DNA of 64,000 bases from Hypomyces perniciosus (lineage: Eukaryota; Ascomycota; Sordariomycetes; Hypocreales; Hypocreaceae). Below, one piece after another: positions 26,161-39,500 of this stretch. The notes beneath the pieces are model-generated. The model searched no databases. It was not told the origin of the DNA and saw nothing but the letters and a program-made list of their open reading frames with translations. The translations under genes and the position numbers were made by a program. Where the stretch lies: the NCBI GenBank assembly GCA_008477525.1, contig SPDT01000006.1, forward strand, positions 3,747,501 to 3,811,500, given 5' to 3'. Within the stretch, counting starts at the first letter, position 1. The number at the start of each line of letters is the position of its first letter.

Positions 26161-28584
26161 CTATGAAGCGTACATCGTCCTGTACATGGCAATGCATCCC
26201 ACCTTTTCCCCTGTCCGCGACCAAATCGACCGACATGGCACTGCCGCCAAGGACGATGACAGGCCAGCATATCCAGGTTTCTGCCACGCCAATGCAGTTT
26301 TGCTTATATCAATGTATGCCAAGTGAGGGGCTATCGGGGCAGACCTTGAAGCGTCAAAACCAAGACGGCGAACCGAGTCTTCATATGAAGCAGCTAGCGC
26401 TTCCCTCAGAGACTCAAGTTGCGAATAGCCAGCATCATCTGATCGAACATAGGCCAGCGTTGTGTACACCACACTGACCTTGGACGCATGGACGACAACG
26501 TGCCAAGCTCTCCAACCGAGCGCTCCAGCTTCCGGATGGTAAACCATCTCTACACTGCTTTCATCAATTCGTGAGAGACCGGTGTGGGCATGCCATTCTA
26601 CTGCAGATTGTCGAGGAAGCTCCTCAATCTCTACAGCAAAGAAGGGCGGAATGCATGAGTCCGGCTCGTTTTGCTGCCGCAGCGTAAAGGTCGACCAGTC
26701 GGGGAGGTGTGTAAGAGCCTTCCCTTGAGCAGCGCCTCCTAAGGACATATACTGCGGGTTATACTTGAGGTCCCAGGGGTCCGGCCCATTTTCGTCATCC
26801 TCGTCATCATCCGGCGATCCATGAGCAATCCTCCATGCCAAGCTAGCAAGTTTCGCATTGCGTTCCATTTCAGCAGCCGATGATGATCTGGCAAAATACG
26901 CAACAGCGCTTGTCCAGATCTGTATCTTCATTTCTAGCCCAATTCTCCACAGATGCTGCAGAGATAGTACAATCTGCAGTTGCTGAGAGGTTTCGCAAGG
27001 CGTTGGAAGCACCATGGAAGCGGGTATCAAAGGAATCTGGCCAGCAACATACACGGCCCTCAGGTCTGTTGGCTCCCGCTGAGCTGTAACAGCAACGTCA
27101 ACAGCTTGGCTGTAAGGGCCAATGTTAGCCGGTGCCCAGTATGATCGAGACTGAACATGGAGTCCATCTCTCTCAGTTTTTGCCTCCGGGTTTGGCGCTG
27201 TGAGATGTACTATGATATTGTGTCCGGCTGGAAGCAAATCACCACACGATATGGTGATGCGGGACGGCGGGTTCGGCTTTGTAAAGAGTTTGCCGTATTC
27301 TGCGTTGACCTTGGGGAAGTCAGACATGTTGCGTAGAATGACGAGAGTGTTTGTAATCTGCGCTGCATCAAGCGATGTCGAAGACAGTAGCTCCCTGATC
27401 TTGTCGACTACAGATCGGGTTTCATCCTCGATCGAGCTGCAATCCATTTCAGACTCGGCCAAAACAGACCACCGTAGTACATCAGCACCTTCATCCAGAA
27501 GTGTCGATTTCTTGCTGAGAAGGGCCGACGTTTGCGTACCCCCAACATTCTGCATATCCACCTCGATCGATGTTATGTCTAGCACACGATCCAAGATGGC
27601 CTGAAACCTTGCATCAAGCAACTCAGGAACTCGTACGGACCCCTCGGTGTCGGCGTCCAGCGGTTTGTCTTGAAGCTGAGCCCCTCGGAGCATCAACCAA
27701 CTCGAACCGCCTCCCTCATGAATGACTTTCCTGCCATCTTCTGGAATGCAGATGCGCTTCTTGAACAAACCAGAAGGTCCATTCAAGACAAGCGTCTCAA
27801 ACTCGCCTCCCTCGCCAAGCGCCGCCCCTTCAGCAGCACCAAACTTTCGAAGTGCGCTCTTGATGCGATTCACCCCGGTGTTGCTCGACACCTGCTCCCA
27901 CAGGTGGCTCTCGCTGAGACCCGCGCTCGCCACCTTGATGATCCGGGCTTCAAGACCAGCTGCGGCCATGTCCGCCAGCAACTGGGTCTCGTCCGCAGGC
28001 GTGTCCAAGGGAGGGGGAAGGACAGGATATTTCCATAGATATGCCAAGGGTGAGAGGCCCAACCGCAAGGCAACGGACTCGACGCGGGTACGCTGGTAGG
28101 TTGACAAGATAGCCCCAGAGCATATGGCATTGGCCTCGGGATGGCGAGCCTTTATAGCCTGGAGTAGCGACAGCATGGATTCTGTCTCTTCGCTCAAGGA
28201 GCTTGACCGTTGTCCTCCAGCCGCATAGTCGTAGTCCCGCTCATGATGAACTGCAGCCCCGCGAATGGGCTGGCGATAGAGGGGCACTCCCGTGGCCGCT
28301 GCATAGAGGGGAATGACTTCATGGCCAACAGTCTGGTACATGAAGCTATTTAGATCCTTGACCTCAGACTCATCTCCTCGCGCTTCTGGAAGGCAAGTAG
28401 TATGTGGTTGTTGAGTCGGATCGATGAACTGGACGCCATCTTGGGCCGAGCCGTTGTCCCCAGGAGGGAATAAATTGGCCAAGGCCACAATGCGATGCCC
28501 ATGGTGAATGCAATGAATGAGGTTGAAGAAACTGTCCTTTCCGCCGGAAATCAGCGCTATCACATTCAGGCATTCAGAGGACAT
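26161..28584 (-). CDS. DPH6: Diphthine-ammonia ligase Dph6 with C-terminal RidA-like domains
   Basis: Catalyses the last step of diphthamide synthesis on elongation factor 2, the ATP-dependent amidation of diphthine in the cytosol. A single exon of 807 aa. The N-terminal PP-loop ATPase domain starts MSSECLNVIALISGGKDSFF, with the SGGKDS ATP-binding motif at residues 13-18. It covers about 300 residues and includes the EGGEFETLVLNGP block. The C-terminal half holds two YjgF/RidA-like regions, the first starting near GPYSQAVDVAVTAQ and containing YVAGQIPLIPA. This fusion is the normal arrangement in fungal Dph6 (yeast YLR143W), so it is not unusual. The terminal AVPCRSIWSRTG block is also conserved. 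No introns or breaks. Confidence 0.93.
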   Translation of the reverse strand: MSSECLNVIALISGGKDSFFNLIHCIHHGHRIVALANLFPPGDNGSAQDGVQFIDPTQQPHTTCLPEARGDESEVKDLNSFMYQTVGHEVIPLYAAATGVPLYRQPIRGAAVHHERDYDYAAGGQRSSSLSEETESMLSLLQAIKARHPEANAICSGAILSTYQRTRVESVALRLGLSPLAYLWKYPVLPPPLDTPADETQLLADMAAAGLEARIIKVASAGLSESHLWEQVSSNTGVNRIKSALRKFGAAEGAALGEGGEFETLVLNGPSGLFKKRICIPEDGRKVIHEGGGSSWLMLRGAQLQDKPLDADTEGSVRVPELLDARFQAILDRVLDITSIEVDMQNVGGTQTSALLSKKSTLLDEGADVLRWSVLAESEMDCSSIEDETRSVVDKIRELLSSTSLDAAQITNTLVILRNMSDFPKVNAEYGKLFTKPNPPSRITISCGDLLPAGHNIIVHLTAPNPEAKTERDGLHVQSRSYWAPANIGPYSQAVDVAVTAQREPTDLRAVYVAGQIPLIPASMVLPTPCETSQQLQIVLSLQHLWRIGLEMKIQIWTSAVAYFARSSSAAEMERNAKLASLAWRIAHGSPDDDEDDENGPDPWDLKYNPQYMSLGGAAQGKALTHLPDWSTFTLRQQNEPDSCIPPFFAVEIEELPRQSAVEWHAHTGLSRIDESSVEMVYHPEAGALGWRAWHVVVHASKVSVVYTTLAYVRSDDAGYSQLESLREALAASYEDSVRRLGFDASRSAPIAPHLAYIDISKTALAWQKPGYAGLSSSLAAVPCRSIWSRTGEKVGCIAMYRTMYAS

Positions 28585-31500
28585 TATTATGGCCGTTGTG
28601 GGCTCTTCAAGAGCCTTTTGAGTCGGAGTTGTGAAGTCTTGAAAGTGAGTGGCTTAAGCCCTCACGTGAAGACATTTTCCCACACATTTTCATCACCTCT
28701 GGACATGAAGTCATCAACAGACAGCCACTTGGCTTGAGCAATTGTGGGAATAATTGTCACAATGCAATTGAGAGCTTGAGCTTAAGCAAGTGTTATTCTA
28801 GAACAATTTCCAAGAAGAATTATGCATAAATATCTCGGTTACGCATAGCCGCTCAAAAGCAATAGTACTTAATATTGCTAGTGCTACTAATAATACTCGT
28901 ACAAGCACTTCAGCACGAGTCTAAGAGTCAACAACATCGTTGATGATCCATGCGCGTGCAAAGCACACCCAACCTACCTGGTAATAGGTAGTTACCAACC
29001 TAGTTGCCAACCTTGTACGCGAAATGAGGTCGTTCCACAAAGAAGCTACGACATCGAGCAACACATTGAATGATCGGCGATATTTGTCATTCATTCGCTA
29101 TGACCTGGCGTGTGCCTTGGAGATTGGCAATTCTAGCCGCTCAATGGCGGTTACATCGCTCTGATTATGGAGTATGGAGTACTCCGTATACAGCATTACT
29201 ACTACTTTGCGAGTAGTACTGTTTGCGTGACAGCAGTTGACTCGGGTGGCCAACAAGAAGAGGATCTGCTACTACCATGATGAATCACCTCCAACTACTC
29301 CGTACCGTCTTGGACACCTTCTCTTCCGACCTGTTAACGCCGGTGTAGTCACATCACATTCGATCGACATTCTAACCCAATGGACTAAGAACACCAGCCG
29401 TACCCAACGGGCGGACGAGTGTTCCATACCGGTATTCCGCAAGATCAGGACTCCGTTACTCCGTCCGTCCGTACCTTGACACCATCCTTCATATCGACAA
29501 CCACAACACACAACGTCATCAAATGTGATAGTGCTTATTGCTCGCAAAACAATGGGATCACTTTGATTTATTCAGTGGCTCGTGCACCATTACGAAAACA
29601 GGCCAGAAGACGGATCGGGCTTATGCGTGTGTTCGTCCGATGAAAGTAGTCTGAGAGGAGCTCCAAATCACGATGGCATAACCGACCCTTCCGAAGCAGG
29701 GTCTTAGGCGTCTTGAGCAGGGTCTCTTCATCTGTCACCAGGAGAAGGAGACGCGAACTGAACTGAGCCTCACCAACTCGACCAGGCGCGCCGCAAGGAC
29801 CGGCAGAAGCTCCAAGCATCATCACCACCCACCCACCCGGCTACACGGTCCGGGTGTCCCAGCACTGAGGAAACCCATACCCAGCCGCTAGTCACTAGCA
29901 TCGCAGCTATCAGCCATCACCTAATATCGTATCTATGGTGAAATTCATCTCAATTAATTTGCCACTTGGTGCGCCACCGGATCGTCAGAGCCAAGATATT
30001 GGGCATTCCCAGACCCAGTCTCCTGGGTGTACGGGGTACGGAGTACTACTACTACTACTACTACTACTACTACGCCTAACTCACCATCCCCACCAGGAAC
30101 TAGGGACCGTCCCATCAACAATGAAACGAACGGATTCGCAAATTGAAGGCGCAGGCGACCGTCCCGGCCCCCAAGAAGGCCCCCCGGCTAATAAGGTGTG
30201 TATGTGTGTGTGTGTCTATCCGGGTCTCTAACCCGGATTCCACGAATAGCAAGCACTACCTACAGAACCAAGCTCTTAGTCCCATCGACCGGCCTATGTA
30301 TGTACGACAAGGCAAGCCAACGACAAATCTGTCTCTCTCCACGAACTACTCACTAATATCTCTTCACCAGTTAGCCTCAACTTCTTCCCGGCTGCGAACC
30401 TAGCGCGCCCACCCCATGTGCCTATACTGCTTGTGGTCAGTCCTCGGATATCGCTGGCCTGCGGCCTTTTCAGCCGTAACGTGTTTCGACAGTCTACTGC
30501 TTCATACCTCACGCCACACCTCCTCTACCAACCGCTCTAGTAGATGTGCCTGAACTACGAGTAGAAGAAACCGGCTGTGTGGATAAGCCTTTCCCTAGTG
30601 AACCACGCCGTTCCTCCCAGCCGGTGCCCCCGGCGGCCGCTTTAGGTAGCAAGTAGAATATGTAGTATCTATGACTAGGTACCTATGTATCATTGTCATG
30701 ATGATGGCTTCAATCATGAGACCGCCGCTAAACCGCACTATCCGACACATCGGTCCTGATGGCGGAATGAACCGCAACGCGTATAGTCCAATTTCGTGTA
30801 GAGTAGAGTACGGAATGGGGTTGGCTTCTTGTCAGTAAGCCGTCATAGCAAGGCGCCTTTACGAGTAGATAGCTTCCGACGCCTCCAGCTGGCGCGTCGT
30901 ATCAAGATTGACTAGTAGATATCTAGTATCTAGCATCACATAGCACATAGCACAAGAAGGCAAGGTAAGAAACATTGTTGTGGCAGCGGTATAATATTTT
31001 TGTTGTTGACGCAGCGTCAAACCAAGGGTTTTCTAAAACTTGTGCTGATTAAACGGAAAGTGTCTGTCAAGATGTGGCCCGCACACTCCCATATCCGACG
31101 GTTCCATCCAGCATCCAGCAAACTAGAAAACAAGTGCTAAGAATAATAAACCCAAGAAGACGGACGGAAAGGCCTCCCGGCCCATGCCTCCAACACATCT
31201 CCTAGTTCAGCATCCTCCACAGCAGGCGACTTACCAGCTATCGTCCGCCGCGAATTATTACAACAAGTGTAAACAAGGACAAGCCGCCAATGCGTCGGTA
31301 TGTCGTCGTCAGTTTGACAGACTCAACATCCATACTCTTGTTCCACATGAGAATGTTTCAAGTCCGCCATGCGCGCCAATTCCCATACCCGAATTTCCTC
31401 TTCCGTGTTCGAACTCTTTGTCGAACTTTTTTGTTGTCATGATGCAGCTTCGAAACAGAAATAGGCAAGAATCCTCCCAAATCATCAGCAAAAACAAAAA

Positions 31501-31762
31501 AAATGGAGGTTTCGGCAAGTTGATACAAGAAGAGAAAGATGTAAATGCAAATTCGTGACCGCTTTAGTTTTTCCCTTTCAATGTGTGTTCTCCCCCTCTA
31601 CCAAAAATGACTTGGATAAAAGAAAATGGCCTTTGAGCCCCTGCCGATTAGGCTACCAGAGTAGCGGCTGGCAATGGGGCGAAGGAAGAATATCATGGAT
31701 GTCATATCGGGCGTGTACTAGACAACCAGGTGGCTATCTTGAGATGCAGTGCAATTGAAGCT
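28585..31762. other. Intergenic region, 3.2 kb (DPH6 promoter / MSN2 3' flank)
   Basis: No gene supported. A TCACGTGA palindrome lies at 28662-28669, 78 bp upstream of the DPH6 start. The region also has TACTCCGTA at 29180 and 29296, TACGGAGTA at 30037 running into a TAC trinucleotide repeat, and several TACGAGTA sites. The right end is probably the long 3' UTR of the MSN2-like gene. Confidence 0.5.
30044..30073. repeat. TAC trinucleotide microsatellite (10 units)
   Basis: Ten uninterrupted TAC units, starting inside a TACGGAGTA motif. Lies in the DPH6-MSN2 intergenic span. Confidence 0.95.
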
Positions 31763-33526
31763 TTACTCAGAGCGCTTGCGCTTCTTCTTGCCTTGATCGC
31801 TACCCTCTTCTGAGGACAGCTCACTAGCGCTGCCGGGAATCTCCGAGGTAATCTGGAAGAGAACCTTGCCGTATGTGTTATAGTCGTCGCCAACCGGGGC
31901 CGCCATCATGCTGCCATCATATGCAGAAACATCGGTATCATCAATCAGGTTCATAACGATGGCACCGCCGGCGTGGGTTCGGGCGTGTTGGGCGAGGTTG
32001 TCGCTCCTGGAGAACTTCTTGCCGCACTCATTGCACTCGAATGGCTTCTCCTGTGTGTGAAGAGAGCGGTAGTGGCGCTTCAAGTGCTCCTGGCGACGGA
32101 ATCGTCGATTGCAGAGATCACAAACAAAGGTCTTGGAGGGATCCTCAGTCAGTGACTGCTTGCGGCCACGTCGATTGGTGGGGACTGGAAGAGGGGCAGT
32201 GGGTTCATCAGATCCAGACGAGGCGTTGGAGTCAGAAATGATTGAGGCGGTGTGGTCGACGCCAGATTGGTCGTTACCCGACTGGGCATCGTTGGCAGCA
32301 GCGTTCATGACGGGCTTGGCAGCTCGGCTGTCTCTCTTGTTGTCCTTCTTCTGCCTCTTGTTCTGGTGGCAATCTGCAGCATCAACAGACGATGGCGGGC
32401 TGGGAAGAGACGGAAACTGGAAGGTCTCGCTGTCGTCGAAGCTCAGCTCCTCATCACCGATGAAGCTGCCGTGGCCCAATGAAACGACAGAGGAGCCCGT
32501 GTAGGTACGTGGGCGAGAAATATCGACAGAAGTAGACTCGGCGAGGTTGACCAGGTTGCTGAAGTCAGCCTCGGACTCAAGATCTGAGAAATCCTCAAAT
32601 GAGGGCAGGCCGTGGGGCAGGGCAGGGTTGAAGTCGAAGGTCGGGTGAGGCACGGCAACGGCACCAGTTGCCAGCTGCTCAGTCTTCACTTCTTCGCCCA
32701 AAACGGTCAGGGTAAACTCCGGGGCCAAAGTGGAGTTGGGCGATCCAGAGACGGTGAGGTTTCGAGGATCGCAGAAGTCGACGTCCTGTTCTGACGCGAC
32801 AGATCGCGCGTACGGCGTGGGCGAGGGGGACAGAGAAGGGCACGAAGCTGTGGATAAGATGTCGCTAGTGTTGGTGGTAAGCGAAGGAACCTTGGCAGGT
32901 TGTGATTGAAGGTACACTGCCCATTAAGGTTAGCCTCTGCCCCGCTGGCCAACTCATTCAACGCAAGCACCAGGTTTCCCAAAAAAGAACACCCGCGCAA
33001 GATGCAACATGTCACCGCTGAATGATGAAGACAACGCATCGATTTACTTACCAGGCGACAGTGGCGGCGAACCACAACTGGCCCAGTCCAAGACTAAGCT
33101 CTCGGCGACATCGACACCGTCTTTGATGCCCATGCCATCCAGCCCGGAAAACATGGGGTTCATCGGGGTCTGCAACACGTCGCCAGTCTTCGGGCTGCCG
33201 ACAGCACTTCCTGACGTCGACAGAGGAGGTGTAGCGGGGAAGTAGCCGTCAGCAAACTCTGTCTCGAGCATAATCGCAGGCTTGCGAAGAGCGGGCGGCG
33301 AGGCGCCAGTGGGCGTCATCACTGATGGCGCGTTGCTGTATAGTGTCGGCGGTTGCGAGCACGATGAATTGGGTCGGGAATACATGGGAGTCGCGGGCAG
33401 CGTCGGTACCATCTGATAGGAAGCCATCTGATGGGCGAATTGTGCTTGTCGAGGGTTGATCTTGGTCTCGTGGTTGTAGAAATAGAATGGACCCTGTCCC
33501 ATGGCTTGAGACATCATGGCATCCAT
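31763..33526 (-). CDS. MSN2: C2H2 zinc-finger stress transcription factor, Msn2/Seb1 type
   Basis: Nuclear activator of general stress genes, expected to bind STRE (AGGGG) elements. Exons 33052-33526 and 31763-32916 give 542 aa. Two adjacent C2H2 fingers sit at about residues 424-446 ([20 protein letters not shown]) and 453-473 ([20 protein letters not shown]), the classic Msn2/4/Seb1 pair with the TQEKPFE linker. A basic stretch ([12 protein letters not shown]) and a serine/acidic region lie upstream. The N-terminus is Met/Gln/Pro-rich and the C-terminus ends in a KKKRKR basic cluster that could be a nuclear signal. It is expressed toward the left; the unusually long gene-poor region upstream may house its regulatory sequence. 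An AGGGG pentamer occurs at 33870-33874. Confidence 0.93.
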
Positions 33527-36500
33527 TGTTCCTATCTGGCCAAACCAGTCAGTCTTTCAAGTCCTCCGATGTTGCTCTTCCGAATGGGTAGGTAGGTAGG
33601 TAACTGCTAACCTCGTGTGTTGGTGGTGGTGGTGGAGGTTTATTGATTAATTAGTTGCATATAGTATCGTAGTATACAATTGTCCAGGCAACTCGTCAAT
33701 GAGTGGTCGTGAGGATGCCTTCGGTTCCGATATAATGAATGGACGGCAGTCTTTGGACAAAAAACTGGCTGGTGGGTGGCTCGAGGTGTTGTGGTGTTGT
33801 ACAAGAGACTCGTCTGTCGCAGGCCAAAAGGGTGCAAGTCACAAGCAGAGCGAGTATGTCATGCAAAGGAGGGGAAGGAATCTCAAGAGAGCAAATCCAG
33901 GAGTTCCGAAGAGACCGAGCCGCAAAAATAAGAAAGGAACTGAGAGAGCATAAAAGGAACCAGATCACACAACTCCAGAACCTACCAGGCTGCCGATCAT
34001 ATGGAGAGATGATGGCGACGCTGGGGGACCACGGAGGATAAGTAGGACGACGAAGCCCAAGATCATCGACGCTGGTCCATCAGAAATCGACCGATAGGCA
34101 AAGCCAGGTGTGGGAACGCTGGTCCGTTGCCTCCACTCCACGCCTACGAGTAGGTACCTGTCTCACCCGACTGGGGTGGCCATACGTGGGCCGCCAGGGT
34201 TGCGTTGCGGACATGACGGGACAGGCCTCCCTCCAGGCCCCTGTCGTCCGTAAGTTGTCTGGTTTGGGGCGAGAGTGGTGTGTGAGGTTGGCGAGGTTGG
34301 TGGGATGGGTGGTGGTCTGGCTTCTGGGGGAGTGTGGGTATCGGAGGTCCAAGGTACGTACCATCCGCCTCCAAGGCCCATGGAGCCGGTACGTACTCGT
34401 ACCCAGTACTGGCACCTTGCTAGCGAGCGGGACCAGGTACGTATCTCCAGGTTGCCTCTCTTGGGTTGTGGGTGGGTCCGGTGGGTCGCTGGGTTCGCTG
34501 TGTTCAAGCAAGCTTGGCGCTTGTGTTGGCCCAAAGGTACGAAGTACATCCAGCATGTACTTGACTGGGCGTCTGTGAATGAGGTGACTGGTCGGGTCAA
34601 CGACGACGATGGCGCAGCCACCAGAAAGAGGGCCCTTCTAATTCTGGCTGTGGGCGTCCTGTGCGAACGAACTGGGAGAGACCCCGGATGTACCGCGACT
34701 GGCACAGCGCTGGACGCTCCCCACCGAGCCATACAACGCCTCAACTTAGGTAGCATGTAATATGTATGGTACGAATGGACGAGGCAGAATGACAAGACAC
34801 CAAGGAAAGCAATTATCTTGCCAGTATCCATCCGTACACTAGATAATACCACTTACTACTCGTAGTGGTATGAATGGCCTCCACCAATAATGGATGGCAC
34901 TACTCGTAGTATGTATATACTATCTACGTAGTGCTTGGAGTAGTACTCGTAGCAGCGGACATGAATGACAATCCGATGGCTGTTGGAACTTACTGCTTGG
35001 GCAAAATCAAAGGGTTCCTACCTATCATGTTGTAGGGCAGGCTTGCTTGCTGTGATAGCATCCACCATTACAGTGACGCTTTTGCTCGAGTCATCGTCAA
35101 GCAAACAGGCTGCCTCATGCTCACTACGCGCCATTTCTTATGCTATCCGCCAGTGAGCTGGCCAGTCACATTTCCTGCACTGGCACACAAAGCGCGTCAC
35201 AAGCCATGCATAATCCCGTGTCGTGATAGGATGGCGGCTCGGACCACCCAGCTTGCACAAAAAGCCGCCGTCTCAGCTGTGCACAGCCATTGGAGCTCAT
35301 CTTGGCGTAACGCCTTCATAACCTCCACCAATGCAACCAATGCAACAAATGCAAGGCACATGATGTCGCTGGCGATGCGCTGAACTTTTGCTGATCACCT
35401 ACGAAGTACATGCCCTTAACACAGTGTTTGTGAGAGCTGGCTAAGCCCAGTGTCACGCCTGTGTGACACCAAAACAACAGCTGGGGGAAAAAATGACGAA
35501 ATATGTGAATGGTCTTGGGTTGGCACACTCCTCCTCGTTCATATGTATGGTTGGCAGATATTGCCGCCCGTCTCTGCTTCATCACAGGCTTGGGTAGCAG
35601 CGAATACGAATGCCTGTGTGCATTCCTCAATCCATCAATGAAGTCATGTATGCACAAATACGAATGTTTTTGTCGTGTTTGCTGAATTAGCATAATTTGA
35701 GTCAAGTCCCAGGCTATGGCTACAACATAGCCACAAATAATGCTACATAACTGGCCAGGCGGCGTCGATCGTAATCCAAGTTGAGCTGAGATGACTGCAT
35801 GAGTGGATTATTTTTATGCTATGTGCTGCGTCGTCATTTGTTTGGTTTCATCGTTTTGCCTTGCTACTACTAATGTGCATGCATTGGGCTATTAATGTGT
35901 TTGAGCTAGTCCCGCCCGGGGGAAACAGCCGTCTACGCCTACTGGATACCAGAGTGAATACGAAACATCTGAAAAACGACAGCCAATAGAAGAAGGAAAA
36001 ATATTGAAATAAAAAAAGACGAAACTTGGCCGTCGTGGCCGTCGTGGCCATTCGTGGTGCGTGGAATGTGGAATGGGTGCCGCGATGCAACTGCACTCCA
36101 CAGCCCGGCTAGCCGTGTATGTACGTATGGTATCTGGCTTACCTATAACGTCCGTTCCCTTTTAGACCGCACAAGTTACCGACAGTTTCGTGCTTCGCTC
36201 CAAGTCAGTATGACTACTGCCTGCCTAATATCGGTGCTCTGGACGGCGTTCATTGCTTCTCTCGTTTGGGCGGCCCCGTGTGAATTCCCGCAGCGGCTCC
36301 ATTGATGTTCCAAATCATCTATCGAGGGGCCAAGGATCGAGCCACGTCGGGCGACAGTGTTGGCGGCCTTTCCGAGCGGATACAGCTTCCCAGAGATGCC
36401 GGTTTCACCATGTTCTATCTAAATGAGTTGTAAGTGCGGGATAAAGAGATGTGGGAGCCCACAGCTGAAGAGCATGTGTTGTCAGCTACGATTTGAGATG

Positions 36501-39500
36501 GTGCCACTGTGGCCTTCCCAGTATGCGTAGTTTTCTTTTCCACTGTACTTCGTACTTCGTAGGCAAAAAATCTTCTCTGGTGACAACGGCTGTCTATACG
36601 TATGTCTCTCCGGTCATATGATAGACCGGTTGGGTTGTAACCAGCACGTCGCAGCTGAACATCCATCCCATTGCTGAGAGAAGATGTCGCTTTGCCAGGA
36701 GTCGCACCTTGGGGGCGATCTGGACTGCATGTACTCCGGATGGTCTACCTGATTGAGATCGGCCACTGCATGCTACTATCGTTGACACGTTGCTGCTAGT
36801 AGCAGTAGTAGATGGTACTAACACCGCTACTCATGATACGGCCGAGTAGCATGTAGGCTTCTGGATACGATAGAACTCGTGTCTAGCATCTCAAAACCCC
36901 ATCGCTAATCACCAAGTTCGGCAATACTAACAGTTAGACCAAGGCGCTTCCGCAGTCCTTGACGATTTTCCCCAGTTTTTCGCATACAGGGTAGGATGAT
37001 GCCAGCGTCCTTTGAACCCAACGGCGGGAAAACTACCTACGAGTACTCCTACGAGTGCTACTCCTACTGGGAGCATCTGGCTGCCACCGTCGCTAGTGAA
37101 AACACTTGTGCAAGAGGCTAGGCTCATGGGAGCTGTCCTATTGGCCAACATATTTGGCCTGAAACCCTAGCGTTGCATAACAGGACAGTGATCCAAATGC
37201 ATTAGCAAATGCAATACCTGGATGCAGCCGCACGGGCCACATGTATGCTTACATACATGGTATAACAACAAGAGAGGCAAACATAACAAGCATATCAACC
37301 TGGGACCCCAGTAGAAATGCCTAGATTACGAGCAGTAGCATGTACGAAGTATGCACACGGAACACATACGAGCCCTGCATATATTGCTTTTTGCATACAC
37401 GTTGCATCTTGACCGACAGTTGTGTAAGCGTGCAAAAGTTCTGCACAAATTGCACATTCTGAGAGCTGACCGGCAAAATAATAGCTCATGCGTGGCTGCG
37501 ATAGCACCTGGACACCGAATAGGTCGCACAATATTCAGAACACGTGCGGGCGAAATCATATCGAAATTGCAGTCCTAGCCAGAAGAGGAAACACCAGCAC
37601 CGATGCTCAGGCACAAGAGGCATTTGACTGGTAGCTCGGTTCGGTGGCTTCCACCGTTCAACGCCAACGGTTTGCTGGGGATAGTACTAGCAACCTTGTA
37701 GTGTCCTCCCGAACAGGGCACAAGCACCCACCGTGTAGATTAAAAAAACGTTACGGCGCTCCGTACCGATATTGAGCCGATGCCTGCTCAACTGTCTCCG
37801 AAGCCCGTATTGTCAATTAATCCATCAATGCGGAGTATTCTACGAGTAGTCATAAGTGACGTGAGTGACATGACAGGACGACAGTCGCCAGGCCGTGCGG
37901 CTTGTCGAATTATAAGGTAGGTACCTAGTACTTTGTACGTACGAGTATTATCGTGTCATGCCGTGTCATACGGTGCCTGACACCTGAGTCTGCACGTACC
38001 TGATATACGGTGACCCCATGCAGAGAGGCTCAGAGAGGATAAAACAGCACTGTGCACATACCCACTGTGAAAAGACCGCCACTCCACTGCAGACGCAGCA
38101 GCTATGCAGGAACAGGAACCGCATCCACCGGAACCGACAATATGCAGGTACCGCTCGCACACCTTTCTTTTCCAGGACAGCCAAACCGCCAAAGAGCCCT
38201 CTGTGAGCACCGATTGGGCCAGCTTTGCACCTGGAGACGCAGGCCAGCACCCCAAGTCAGCACAGCCAAGCACTGCCCACCGTATCAAAGTGCAGCGTCG
38301 TCACCAAATGTGATATCCATTGCCTCTCTCGTACATGCGAGTTCCTGTACAGTACTCCGTACTGACTGGCCCACTGATTCTCGCGGTCTGCAAGCCCACC
38401 GACAGTTTGTTTCCCCGTCTGGGTGACCGACTGAGACATGGAAACTATCCCAGACACTGTTCATCGGCAGCCGAGAGGCGAAGGCCGCCGACACCGCCAA
38501 TGGACGGGCTGCCGGGGCTTGTAGAACCGTGCTGAAAGCTTTTTTTCTTCGCTATGCCAGCATCGCGGAACCGGCAGCTCCCACCGCCAGAGGCTTTTTT
38601 TCCTTCCTCGGGAAGACCCTTGCTGGCGTCGCAGGTGGCTCTAAGGAATCGACAAGTGCTAATGGTCCTCTCTACACTACCAACCATAGATCGCCCTCCA
38701 ACACAGCCCAGTCCACACATGAACAGGCATTCTTAGCTTGACAAGTATTATTCGTGTCTTCACAGTGGCACGGTGACACCGATCAGTGATTTACGGACGC
38801 ATGTGCTCGTCTGCTTTGGGCAGGCAGCCGACCGAACATGGGGATGATGGCAACATGATGCTATTCTTCTTCCGGACTGGCCTCTCGCCACCGAAAGTGT
38901 GGTTGGGCCGCCCTCTTCTGGTCCGGATCCGATCCCTCCTGCTGGGATTCTCTAAAACCGGCCTTTTCTCGATGTTACCGCACTCACACCACACCACACT
39001 CCAAATTCTACAACCCAGCAGGCTAAATACTGATGCCAAGGTCAACAGGGACAGGAAATACCAGGACTGAAAAATTTCCGGCCGGTGAACATGTGTCAGT
39101 GCCCTCCTGCGGAATTGTTCTGGAACAATGAACATATGGCTGAAGCCAAGAGCTGTAATGATTGAACATGGATGCCATCAATCACCACTGGTATGAAACA
39201 ACATGTGATATATTCTGTCCATGGTGCCACCGCTCTTTGTTTTTCTTCTCTTTCTTCCCTTGACCAACTCTCGACTTCCAAGCGACCAGGACGTGAGAGA
39301 ACTCTGCGACAATGAACAGGGGTCAAGCAACGGTCCGGATTCACAGCCGTGTGGTCGACTCATGGCTCTGATACCATACCGCATACCCATACCATGCCAG
39401 CACAGGGCCGACCGGGGTTAAAAGAGCCCTTGTCGTCGGACCCTAGCAGTCTACCCGCTCCCCGGATTTGGGCCGCTGCAAATTGCAGCGTGGGTCCTGC

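Noticed and set aside
26161..28584. DPH6 fusion with RidA-like domains considered as a novel fusion
   Set aside because: The same architecture is known in fungal Dph6 proteins, so it is not new.
34163..34852. 229-aa minus frame upstream of MSN2
   Set aside because: Dense overlap with other open frames in four registers, Pro/Thr/His-rich composition and no domain.
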